From: Lepiota brunneoincarnata
Taxonomy: Eukaryota; Basidiomycota; Agaricomycetes; Agaricales; Agaricaceae
Length of the DNA: 41,857 bases
Assembly (NCBI GenBank): GCA_023014365.1
Contig: JAEBUN010000090.1
Coordinates: 1 to 41,857, forward strand
Direction: 5' to 3'
Positions 28,376-39,900 of the stretch are shown piece by piece. How positions within the stretch are numbered: position 1 is the first letter of the stretch; each line of letters opens with the position of its first letter. Both the position numbers and the translations under genes were made by a program. The notes under the pieces were generated by a model, which worked only from the letters and a program-made list of their open reading frames with translations, ran no database searches and was not told where the DNA came from.

Positions 28376-30680
28376 ATTCAAGTCCAAGGGAGTGCCTTAC
28401 TTCATATGTGGCTGTCGGCTATGAAAGCGGTCATTTGTCGCTAGTAAAATCGAACATGAGTCATAACTCACATCTTGAGCGTGTTGGGCAGTGCCCGAAC
28501 CATCAGCATGCCGGGCGTGCGCATCTTGGGAGGGGCCGTTGTAGACAGCATCAAGATTATCAGAGGGGAACATTTTGGTAGTGTGGAGGCGTTATTGAGC
28601 GGGGAGTTCAAAAATCTGTTGGAGTACAGGTTTGAGAGAGCATAAGTCGCGGGGGGGAGGTTATTTTATAGCAGCCAATACTTGTCCTACCGGTGAAATC
28701 TGACCAAGGGGAAAGGCGATAAATTTTTTGGGTAGCCGGCTGCCGAAACAAATCTCCACGTCGCCTGAAAGACAGGGTTTTGAGACAGGTTTTTGGAGGA
28801 CTATAGGGTCAAATGTGAGCAGCCATTACAAACGATCGTGACTATGCCAAAAAGAAATAACCGCTCAAATGAAGTATCACAAAAAACGAAAAAAAAAAAA
28901 TAGCAGACCTACTCAAGGGAGACAGTCGTGAGTCTGATAATTGAGTCTATCTCGAAATCCAGGTACTGCTTTCGACCCAAAGCGCATGTTAACAAGCATA
29001 GTGAAACATGGCTCCTACTCAATTAAGACCCCATTTTTTTCCTATTCATTTCTATCGGCCGACCGAGGATGCAGGGTGAGGGGGGATCGGAGGTAGCAAG
29101 TAGAGTTGATACCCTTTGGAGAATCAATCTTGGAGACTGGCTGCATGTCGCCTTTGTCTTCAGAAACGACCAAAACCCTTGTGAGGAAACCATACACTCA
29201 CCACTGCCAACGTTAGCAATTTGGGAGAAATATAGTGAGGTCCCCCGAGGAAGAGGGTGCGACCATGACCACAATCAACCATCGCTCGTGCATATACTGA
29301 GTTGCACTACATTAGCTGAGCAGCGAGGTCGAATGGAGCTAAACCCACCTGCCGTTCCACTCAATGACTTTAAAGCTTTCCTTTGGGGGGCCCTCAACGT
29401 GGGCCTGTCGGAAGCTCTGAGCGACTTCATTCGTTTCCCAGAAAAATCCACCTCTAGCAATTTTCTCTATCGCCTGCTCAGGGGTCAAGCCAACACCGCC
29501 GCAACCAACCAATTGACGCGTCAATGACCAGGTGGAATTCTTTTCCTTGCAGAACCTGACCCAGCCTGGCCCCTTTAAGCTGCCTGGCGTGTTGACGTTT
29601 TCGATGCTGCCTAGATAGCTGGGGAAAGGTCAATCATGGCGGGCTGACGGGGTACTAAAGCCCGCACCGCTTAGAAGGGCCAGGTACCGGGGTAGGGTGA
29701 GGGGTCGTGTTCGCATTTATAAGTAGGTGACTGCTGGGTAGTTGCGTGGCTTTGGGAACGGTGGTCCTGCCGAATTCGTCGGTCCGGTAGAATTCGTTGT
29801 CGCTGAACTCGGCGTTGCTGAATTCGATGTTAGTGAGCTCGGACAAGGAGCAAGGAGCAAGGAGTGTACGCTAGCCAATCCTTCGCCACTTCTCTGGGAG
29901 TAAATGAGTTAGTTGGGTTGGAGGTGGGAGAACCAAGGGTTGAATGGTAACTCACCAGGCCCGTGGGTACTAAAACACACCCAAAGCAAGATTGGCGTGA
30001 AAAAGTGCGGTGTGAACCAGTGGTTACATGGTGGCGCCTTATACTTTGCGTTACATTACCTGTTGGCAGGTAGTTTCTATGCTAGGCATCAGCGTCCACA
30101 TGTGATAGTGTCAGGGCTAGTATTCTTACAGAAGGGTAGGCGGAAGGATATGGGTTCTAATCATTTACATCCAAAGCTGGGGCTTAACTGCATATACGCT
30201 ATCTTAAGAGATCCAACAATGAAAAACAAGTAGACTAGATATAATCAAACGATCTACAGCGATAACTGGGGCGAAGGAAGGACAACATGCAAGCGACGTA
30301 TACAGGGAGACTATTGATGTATAAAAAGTCCATAATGTAAGGTTATCGCGGAGGATCCAGACAGGGAAGGTCTTGAACCCCATGAACGGACAGGTATCGC
30401 GGAGATCTGCCAACTTTCAGCTGGTGGAGGGAGTGCAGAAGGCGTGTAGCAGAGTCTACACCCTGAGGGAATCAAGATGGGGAGCGGGTGGAGGGCAGTG
30501 ACGGAACGTTACCTCTGCTCTGCGAGCGGGTCACAGTCTGATGAGTCAAGTTGTTGAGCGTTGGTAACCCACTACACGGAGATTGGACAGGGCTCTTACC
30601 AAACCGTAGGCACCACTCCGGGGTACCACCAAGGGCACGTTTGCAGCGTCCAATTTCTCATACTGGAAGGCCAGAAAGTC
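28376..30680. other. Largely gene-free region
   Basis: Only short frames. The most protein-like is minus 29524-29339 (LTPEQAIEKIARGGFFWETN). Another at 29846-29655 has internal EFS/EF repeats from GAATTC-rich DNA. Neither has clear splice partners or a recognised domain. A poly-A run lies at about 28890-28901. Confidence 0.4.
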
Positions 30681-30689
30681 CACCGAAGC

Positions 30690-30770
30690 GCGGTTGGAAT
30701 AATGCTTGCCTTGAGTGAATTTCGAGGCAAGCATCAGGGCTACAAGAAAAGCGCGAGGGGAACAAAGGAG
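30690..30770 (-). pseudogene. Fragment of a Pho85-type (PCL) cyclin box
   Basis: Reads SPRAFLVALMLASKFTQGKH then YSNRAS, strikingly like the cyclin-box helix of fungal PCL cyclins, which typically read RRTFLAALILASKF-QDK-YSNRAW. The frame continues for another 45 codons without cyclin similarity, and I find no adjoining cyclin exons. Probably a stranded exon. Confidence 0.45.
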
Positions 30771-31078
30771 GGGGGGAAGGGAGAGCATGTAGCATGGGGA
30801 GTGATGATGGTGATTCTGTCTGATTCATGCCCCAGAGGATGGAAGGGAGCAGCAGCCCGCCCTACCCAGTGCCAAATACCCTCCCCAGTAGCCGTGAGCC
30901 CGGGGAAAGCGAGCCCATTCGACTAAACCCATGCCCGGGGCCGGACCTACACCTAAATGTTGGTGCGAGCTCGAGTTAACAAGCTGAAACCCCCAGAGAA
31001 TGGACGGGTGGACGCTTTCAACGGCCGGCTAAGAGTTGGGGTAAGAAAGGGAGGGAGGGCATGATAGATAAGTCCTGC

Positions 31079-31205
31079 AGCGGATTACATTCTGAATTGG
31101 ATCCAAGAAGGCTTGTTTAGCGTATGAACCTTCGCCGACATACTCGCCCGTAAGCACAAAGCAGGTGAAGCCATCATGTTCTTCGTCAGCCATCGAGGGC
31201 AGTCG
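31079..31205 (-). pseudogene. Relic of exon 1 of the 891-residue gene
   Basis: Matches 11054-11245, including FVLTGEYV and SYAKQAFLDPIQNVIR, but with an internal deletion of about 65 bases and no downstream exons. It marks the left edge of duplicated copy B. Confidence 0.75.
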
Positions 31206-32154
31206 ACCTGTATCTTTCAACTTAGCAGGGTTTTATCCGGGCCATAATGGTACTCTTGCGTACCCTTAGTGTGCTACCGTTATCGATTCATTCCCCTCCC
31301 CAACTCAGCTATCCAACACCAAATGCCCGCTTGGCCATTTCGCAGGATCTGGGAAGAAATTCCTGGGTGATAAGAATGACGATAGTATTCGTAAAGTTAT
31401 AATAAACTACCTGCTCGACTGCAAAACGAGAAAATAGTGCCCTATCTGCCGCGCATACGGGAACTAGACACATTTCATGTCCGGAATTCTATTCAAGGAC
31501 GACGATAAGATGTTACAGGAGGATGAGATCCAGCTAGACATCGACAACAGCTATCAATCATGCCCACAAAGGAAGCGAACAATGGAGGACTTACGGCGAC
31601 GGCCTTCGAACGACCCGAATTCCTCGGGATTCCAAAACAAATTAGGACGGCAATTGGAATTTGCAGAGGCTTCGGTGCACGCCAGGGCCAACACACGCAC
31701 GCACTAACGCGTATTTTCCTATTGATATTCAGAGTACGATAGTACTAGTATATAGAAGAGCGACGCCTCACCCAAACCTAGGCTGTCCATGTAGTCAATG
31801 CCCGCACAGCTCTGGACAGGGGTAGCCAGTAACTCACCGCTTGTACGGTACTCGTCCTTGATGAGTGTTTTGGAATGTCGGGACCTGCACGACCAAGTAG
31901 CCTCTACCACCCCACACCACTGTTCCTTCCTTGACGACCGATCCTGAACACTAATACCTGCAAAACCAGCCAACCTCGTCAATACGCCGGTGCTCGTCCG
32001 CAACGAGTGGTCTGGACCCACCAACGCACACTCGTCCTAGACGATTTATCTGGGCTGCGGCCAGTGCATACCCAGCAGATTGCGTGCATCGTGCATTCTC
32101 CAACGAGGCCGATGTGATTTCATTAGAGATACTAACGGTACGACTAGTTACTAC

Positions 32155-32660
32155 AGTACAAGGTGGTGGTTCTAGTGAAAGAGAGAAAGCGTGAGAATGA
32201 TGTTAGCTCACGGCTGATGACGCCCGAAAGTTGGGCCGTCGGGTATACCGGCTGTCAGACTTACCGAAGCCGTATTTGGCAATGACCCCTCATTGTTTGG
32301 GACTTTGTCGACCCGATATAGCTGAGAACCAAGCAATGCAAAGCCCTTTAACAAATAACGATTATCATCTCACGCTTAGATCACCTCGGTAACTGACATT
32401 ACCGGTATACCCGACGCACAAACTCTCGTCCCTCATCAATAACACATCTACATATTCTCACGCTTTCCCACCTTCCACGCGACCACCATCATCTCACCAT
32501 GGTAAGCACTTAATCTTCTAGTAGACAGGCCCATCAGCATAGTAAATAAAAATGGCCGCGGCCCTGAGACATACGAAATCTACTACGTCGCCCCTCGAAA
32601 ATAACCACAGAGGTTGACAACATCAGTGCGAGGCGTCGATGACGAACAAGCCGGCGCACA
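32155..32660 (+). repeat. Inverted repeat and leader relic of an Spt5-like gene, copy B
   Basis: Arms 32155-32300 (inverted) and 32385-32510 (direct). The direct arm ends in CACCATGGTAAGC (ATG 32499-32501). The first-intron sequence that follows matches the relic at 12536 but breaks off at 32660 before any Spt5-like exon. Confidence 0.6.
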
Positions 32661-32933
32661 GGTTATTTGGGGCTGTTTGGCCTCGGGCTATACCGGCCAC
32701 ACCAAAAAGGGCACGCGTGGTGTTATTTGGTGATAGCCCGATGAACAAACAATCCGAGGGCTTTCGACAAACAACGCGGGTATGCCCGGCAGCCAAACAC
32801 CCTACCAAATAACCGGCAACCGGAGACCTATAACCCCGATATACCCGACGTCCAAACTCTCGACCCTCATCAACAGCCGGTCGCCATCATTCTCACGCTT
32901 TCCCACTTTCCGCAACACCACCATCACCCCATC

Positions 32934-35860
32934 ATGGTAAGTCCCCATTAATCAATCTTCTCGTAGACAGCCCTGTAGTATAGCGTGTAAAAATAGCGCA
33001 TCTCGCCAAGACACGAAATGGCTGCATGCCCTCTCGAATGGCGTTCAGGAAATAAATAAAAAATAAAGGCACGTCGAGGACGAAAGCCAGGTCGGGACGT
33101 ACCGATGCCCAACACTACAACGACTGTACCGGGTCCACGAACAATGCTCACGACCCTGAAATAGATCCCCACCGAGATTCAGCGCTTTGTAGATATTGAG
33201 GCTCGGGATGCAGACCGCGATCCCTCCAGTGAGGAGGAGGAGGAGGAGGAGCAAGATATGGGTGCGTTGTCACGATTGCTTCCAATATCTACTGACTCAA
33301 GTCCACAAGACCTCCTAGATAACGACGTTGGCGGCGACTATATCTCCTACAGGGAGATCAATGCCAACTGCGACTCTGACGACGACAGAGGACGCCTCGA
33401 CGATTTATTGAAACGCATCTCCGAACGCTACGTTCAGAACGAAAGCCCCCCAACGACAAATACCTCGCAAGCCGTGCCTCCGGCTTTACTTCCACAGTGC
33501 TCCAAACACGAGACCACCCAGGATGAGGAACTTGCGAGGGATCCAGAGCTAGCCACATGCCCGCTCTGGCGAATCTCTTGCAGGGTAAGTCCCTTTCACC
33601 GTTCACTCAAGTCTCACAGCTCATAAATCTATAATCCCCCTAGTATGGAATAGAGGAAGAACTCGTTTTCTTCCTTCTTCAGATGGCGGCCCCAAAGTAT
33701 GAAATACGCTCGGCCTTCACGACCACCTCAACACACGGCTACGTCTACATCGAAGCCACCATGAACAAACAGCTGCTCTCCCTCCTGGAGAAGGCACCTG
33801 GTGTTCGCTACAGCCGTCACAATGGCCCCGTTAGGAGCAAAGTCAACCCACAAGACTGGAAGAAGACTCTGCAGTGGCGAGATCCTGCAGCTCAAGCGAC
33901 GGTTGGGACATGGGTGCGAGTATGTAGGGGAATATATAAAGGAGATATAGGGTACACGACGGCGGTAGAGGAGTGGGGTGTTACCCTACTTTTGATACCC
34001 CGTCTACGTTTCAACTCATCGAACTCGTTGAAGAGGAAACGCCGCGAGCCCCCTCCAAACCCTGCTCTATTCGACCCCGCTTCCCTCAAGGCACGCTACG
34101 GGATTGACGTTTCCAAGGTCAAGGACAATATCTACCGTCACAACAACGCTAGATTCGAACATGGCCTCATTCGCAAGGACTTTGACCACCATTCAATTTC
34201 CACTACTGCCATCCGTATCCCCACTGCCCATTTCGACCTTTTCCGCCAAACACAGCATCCCAACATTCTCACTGCGACCTTTCCCCCGCCCCTGGAATGG
34301 AAGTTCGACGAGGACGAAGAAGTGCTAGTGAAATCCACCAGCAAGCGTGGCCGCATTACATTGGTGGGACAAGAGCACGTTGAAGTTGACCTTGCCACAG
34401 GCGAGGGCATCTTCAGCATACCTTGGTCAGATCTGCGCAAGTACGTCAAAGTTGGCGACTTTGTAACAGTCATTAGTGGCCCCAAGCACGGTCAGACAGG
34501 ATGGGTAGAGAAGGTTGAGGGCGACCTGGCTCACACTGTCGAGTACATATCCACCGGGGGAGGAGAGGTGGATCCAACAGCAGAACATTCTGTAAAGGTA
34601 CGATATGCTTCAGTACCCTCATTCTAAGCTAACCATTCTCATAGGACTCTCAATTCCACGTAAACTGGATCAAAGTCGGCCTCCCGTCATTCTCACACAG
34701 TGGTGAGCCCCCACGGGTACAAGGCCGTCTCCGCAACGATCCAATTCCTTGGAGAGGGGCCACCGTCATCATCGTCAAGCCAAAACACCCCATGAAGGGA
34801 TTCTCAGGGACAGTCAAGACGGTCAACCCCAAGCAACCCACTGCGAGTGGCCTCAAGGTACTCGTAGAATACAATCACATTGCTCCAGCCACCCCATTTA
34901 AAGAGGAGCACTTTGACTATGACGATCTTGTAGAGGCCAAGTACGTGAATTCACAGGGAAACGTCACTAACTAACCACGTTACATTTCCTAGCGACAAAT
35001 GTAAATTATTTGATTACCACCGCCCACAAAGTTCGCTGTTCTGGCCGAAGAACATTGACCCCCACGCCCCACGCCCTTCCCTTCCCCAGTCAGCCCACTC
35101 AAAAACTGTACCAACGCCAGGTCCATCCATCGGCCACACCCCAATGCCTGGGGGGTCTTATTCGACGCCTGCCTGGGATCCATCCTCAAGGACTCCCATG
35201 CCTGAGGGGTCCTCCTCAACGCCCGCCTGGGACCCATCATCAAGGACCCCCATGCGTGACTCTGAGTCCTGGGATCCACTTCCAGGCTCCAGCCGCTCCC
35301 CACTACCCCCCATCTCACGGCCTGCTTCCCCCCCAAGCCTCTGGGCACCATTTCCCACCCTTCACCTCCCTCAGCCTCCGGAGCAACCCACCATCGAGCA
35401 CCCACTACTAGACCAGCGACTTGCTGGTGTTCAACTCAGGGCTACCGGCCATGCGTCAAGCTTCAAGGGAAAGGTCTTCATCGTGACAGTACAGCTTGAA
35501 CGCGGACAGCCTGTCATCAAACACACTATATACAACAAGACCTCAACACTGCCGTCAGCATGGGTTACTCCGAAGCATCCTAGCCCAACACGCGATAATG
35601 CCGCACTCGTCGTTATCAAAGGAGAACACTGTGGTAAGCATGTTCGGAGGATTCATCACCGCTATGAAGGGGAAAATGCAATCATGATCTTGGCCGTTGT
35701 GAGTAAACGTGACGGCGTTGCAGATGGTCTAACCGCAGAGCGGCTCGAATTGGATCCCAACCATCTGTGCCTCGGAGTAGAGTCAAAGGAAGAGAAAACC
35801 CTGCTGGAACGATTGATCACACCACTTCGTGATGAAGCTCGTAAGGTGAGGGCAAATTAA
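32934..35860 (+). CDS. Spt5-like transcription elongation factor, copy B
   Basis: Same gene structure as copy A: ATG 32934-32936, then exons 33165-33584, 33644-34597, 34645-34940 and 34993-35860, giving 846 residues with all frames intact. NGN and KOW signatures are conserved (IRSAFTTTSTHGYVYIEA, GTWVRVCRGIYKGDIGY, VISGPKHGQTGWVEKV, VIIVKPKHPMKGFSGTVK, VVIKGEHCGKHVRRI). The C-terminal repeat region has two TPAWDPSSRTPM units, one fewer than A, plus GHTPMPGG. The N-terminal exon and first half of the NGN exon are nearly identical to A, but the last exon differs at many positions. The first in-frame ATG without the leader exon is 33258. A Ty3 element begins 76 bases after the stop and may affect the 3' end of the transcript. 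Confidence 0.85.
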
Positions 35861-35935
35861 TCAATACCAATCTGTATATTTAAGCGGTAATATATTGGGG
35901 GAAGGGAAAAGCAAAGGAAGATATGAGAGATCATG

Positions 35936-36798
35936 TGTACCAAACGCTTATCGCGCTCAAGGTGCTCGCGCTCAAAGCCCACTCAACCTCACTGTGCCCT
36001 TTCACCTCACCAAGAACATTCCACCCTCTCGTACAGGTATAGAAGTTTACATTCTCAAGGATGGCTCTTTCTTCGGTCACAGGATGAAGAGAACTCGACT
36101 CCTCAGCACGTGAAAGGCGCCGAAACGAAACCGAAACACAATCGAAACACGATCGAAACAGCGCTAACACGAACAAACAAAGGGGCGAGTGTGGTTGGCG
36201 AAACAACCACTGGGCTTCGAAAACCGGGAAAGACGAGATAATTGCGAGAGAGCGAGAGAGAGAGGGAGAATGAGACTGAGAGGGAGTTTTTGGGTCCTAT
36301 ATTGACTGCCGAGCTCATAAGTGAGCTCGGAACTTTATATACAAGTAAATTATTGTACTAGCTATGTTTTCTGTACCGAAACGGATCGAAAAATCGAGAG
36401 ATAATCATACTAGAACAAATCTGGAGAATAAGGAACATGAAACAGGAGAGATCGTGAAGTTTTCACGACTACGTTAACAGGGAAATGGGAAAACAGAATA
36501 GAAAAGATGAAAGGGGTGGTATGCGAGGCTCAGAGGAGTCTATATATGGGGAGAAAACTTATGCTATGGTTCAAGTTCAGGGAAAGGAATAGAAAAGTAG
36601 TGAAAATTTATTTGTTAGGGAATGTAAGAGGTTTCGAGTGAAAGGGATATGTCGCGAAATGATAACGGCTTTGTTCAGCTGGGCGCTCCGAGTTTCTTGA
36701 TCCGAGTTTGGATTTCGGGTTCCGAGTTTGGGTTCCGAGTCCTACGAGAGGTGGCATAAGGCAGCCTTTGCAGGTGTAGCCGCTTGCCCACCTCTACA
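35936..36798 (-). repeat. 3' LTR of the Ty3-type retrotransposon
   Basis: Bounded by TGTACCAAACGC at the left and GCCCACCTCTACA at the right. The element-sense LTR therefore starts TGTAGAGG and ends GGTACA, an inverted TGTA/TACA terminus. The right boundary is confirmed by the fragment at 27190. The left boundary is placed by the termini alone (35934 is an alternative). Length is about 860 bp. Confidence 0.65.
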
Positions 36799-36975
36799 TC
36801 TCCTGGGTACTTAAGAAACTGACCTCCCGGTCAGAGCGACGGTGGGTTTGCAAGTGTTTGAGGGGAGCCAGAATTGTGGGAAAGAGAGGTGGGAAGAGCG
36901 TCAAAGAGTTATTGTGGGCAGGTACTGTGATATTGGCAGCGATGAGAGGAAGTGGTGAACGAGGTGGTTGAACAC
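36799..36975. other. Spacer between pol and 3' LTR
   Basis: Non-coding. It should contain the polypurine tract just before the LTR, but no clean purine run is visible. A GACC-GGGAGGTC palindrome lies about 30 bases from the LTR. Confidence 0.3.
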
Positions 36976-39900
36976 CTAATTCGGCTCGATGGGAGTTACG
37001 TCCCAAGATAGGATCGAGCCTTCGATATGCGGGGATTGGTCCTGGTCGGCTGTCACTTGCTGTAACTCATCTCGATGGGAAGGTTCCGTGTCATATGTGT
37101 ACTCCTCGAGGGCCTCAGGTGGCATATCCGTGATTTTCGTGACCGGTATCGTGCGAAGATCGCGTGGGTGATAAGGGACGAGCCGGAAGGCTGCAAAGCG
37201 AAGCTTGGAGATTGAGCCATCAAGCTCGGCAAGAATGTATGATCCTCCAGTTGTCTTCCTGAGTACCATGAGTGGCCCGTAATACCTAGGCTTGGTCTTG
37301 CTGCCCACATCGTGGTCGTATCGTGAATTTCTGACCAAAACGAGAGAGCCAGGTGAGAAATCGAAGTTCCGAATTGAATTAGAATACTTCTCGTTGAACT
37401 GTCGTATAGACTCGAAACGAGCCTTGAGTACCATATCCTTAACCTTTGTCAGGTCCTGTGGCCGCTTTTGAAGCTGAATTGCCCGGGCTGCAAGGAGATC
37501 GGCTGTTGAGAGGGGCTTGGTGAGATTTGGTGCGAGGTATGTAGCTTCAGCGAGATCGAAGGGAAGGAGGGGTTCGATGCCATGTGCTATGTAATAAGGT
37601 GAGTACCCCGTAGATTTTTGAATGGATACTCGTTCAGCCCAGAAAACGGAGGGTGCTACTGTAGTCCATCTTTTCTCGTCTCCCTCAGCTGCCTTTACCA
37701 AGGCCTCTCGGACATCAAAATGTCGACGCTCCACGGGACCATTCGCTCGAGAGTTGTAGGGTGAGATCCGGATGTGATTTATCTTGTATTTTTGTGCAAG
37801 GAATTCGACTGCTTGTACGAAGGCGGGGCCATTGTCAGTTACTATTTCTTCGATAGCGCCCCATCTGCAGAGGATATCTTCAAAAACAAAGGTTCCGAGG
37901 GTTCGGGCATTCTCGAGACGAAGCATTCGCCACTCGGGGTATGAGGATAGGGAGCAACGTGCGTGGACGATGTAGCGGTAGCCATTTGACTTTGGCATGA
38001 ACATTGTGTCTATGTAAGCTTTTCGGAAGAGGGTGAATGGGGTAGGGACCGTAGGGGGGATATAGAAATGATGGGAAAGTCTTGTCTGGCACTCGTGGCA
38101 TGTTTGGATGTACCAGCGTACGTCCTGGTCGAGATGTGGCCACCAGAACCGTTCCAGAAGTCGTATGCGGACAGTGAAGATCCCCTTGTGTCCCATTTCA
38201 TCATGGGCCTGACGGATGAGCTTGTAGCGATTTTTCTCGGGTACCACCAGCTTGTGCTTCATCTTTAAGTCCTTCTTCCAAAGCCTGCCGTCTCGCACGA
38301 AAAAACCCGATGCAAATCGAATAAATCGTTTGAAGGCATCGTCAGCCTTGTCCAGAGGTCGTATGGGATCACTGAGGAACGCTTGAACTTGTTTGAGCTC
38401 AAGATCGCGAAGTTTTGCCTTATCCGAGCGAGGGATGGTGGGAGGAGATGATGTAGAGGGAGGAGAGGTTTCGCTTGAAAGGATTTCAATGTTTGCTGAC
38501 CTGGGAATGATGTTGGAGGGTGTAGGATACCCAAGGGAGTACACGGATGCTTGAAGCGTTCCGATTTCATTCAAAACTTCGATAGCGAATGTGTTTGAGG
38601 CCCAAGGCCACCAGGAATCGTTGGAGGGTGCAGAGGGGTGATGAGGGCATGAATTGCTGAATGAGTTTGCAGAGTCGATCCATTCTTCGTAGTCGTCATT
38701 GATTTCAGGGTCTTCTGGGGCTCGGGGGCGTCGTGATAGACCATCTGGGCCATGTTCCTTGCCAGGAATATGCCTAAGTCGAAAATCAAATAGCAGAATC
38801 GCCGAAATCCAGCGGTTGACAGCTGCAGAAGGTTGGATATCTGGATTGTTAATCATACCCTTGATATACTTCGCGTCAACCTCCACAACCAAGTTCCCCA
38901 CCCCAATAATCCATATCCTGACGTCCTTCAATGCTCGAAATAGCCCAAATAGCTCTAGCTTAGCTTGAGAGTACCGGGATTCACGTTCGTTGAGGGTGAT
39001 TGACCCAAATCTTGATGGGTATCGCTTTGTATCGTCCCCTAGTTGTGAAAGGATGTATCCAACTGCGATTTTCGATGTATCAACACCTAAGATGACCTCG
39101 TTAGCACTTGTATAATCAATGGCTCGTATGCATGGCGAGTTTCTTGCTAATTCTTTCAACACATCCATTGCAGCTCGTTCTGCATTCCCAAATTCGAAAT
39201 CTACTCCTTTCTTCGTCAATTTGACCAGGGGTCGCGAGATTGCTGCAAAATCTTGAAGAAAAATGCGAAAAGTACCAAGGGTGCCGAGAAACCCTCGGAC
39301 CTCAGTGACAGTGGAGCATGGGGGCCAATCAAGGACCTTTTGGATCCGTGAGGTGTCGGGAAGTCGTCCCTCATATGTACATAGATGTCCCACCACAACG
39401 GCTGATGGAGTGCAGAAGTGAGATTTTGGCCCTGAAAATGTTCCTCCAGCATGCTTGATCCGTTGTATAATTCGGTTGACATTCTGGAGATGTTCCCATA
39501 CGAAACGTCGAACTCCAGGATTCTCGGCTATGGTCTCGTAGCCATCATTGATTTCGTATCGCGTTTTCGGCCCTTTAATTGGGACATCGTCGACGAAGGG
39601 AAGGGCAGTATGTGGGATTTCATCCTGGAGGAGGAACGTGAGATCACCTTGCTGAATTTGCATTGAGTTGGTGTATCCCATGGGGATCGAGGTGAGGCGT
39701 AGAGTCCCAAGAGGAGATTGAAATGTGGTAAGATCGCGAGATTCAGGTGCTAGAGCACGCTGGTCAAAGCCAACAAAGAGATCAAATATCCCGTAGCATC
39801 CACGACCGCCAAAGGACTCAGCGTATGTTTCTACAATTGGTGGAACTCCTGCATCCTTGATCGTGACGGCATTGAGGGGCTGGAGATCATGTACAAGCCT

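Larger units (their letters stand above)
31079..35895 (+). repeat. Subtelomeric duplicated segment, copy B
   Basis: Same order and orientation as copy A (11054-17390). It lacks the block equivalent to 12690-14100, with the switch at about 32660 inside GCCGGCGCACAGGTTATTTG. Homology ends at TAATATATTG, 75 bases after the Spt5-like stop, just before the Ty3 LTR. Confidence 0.8.
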
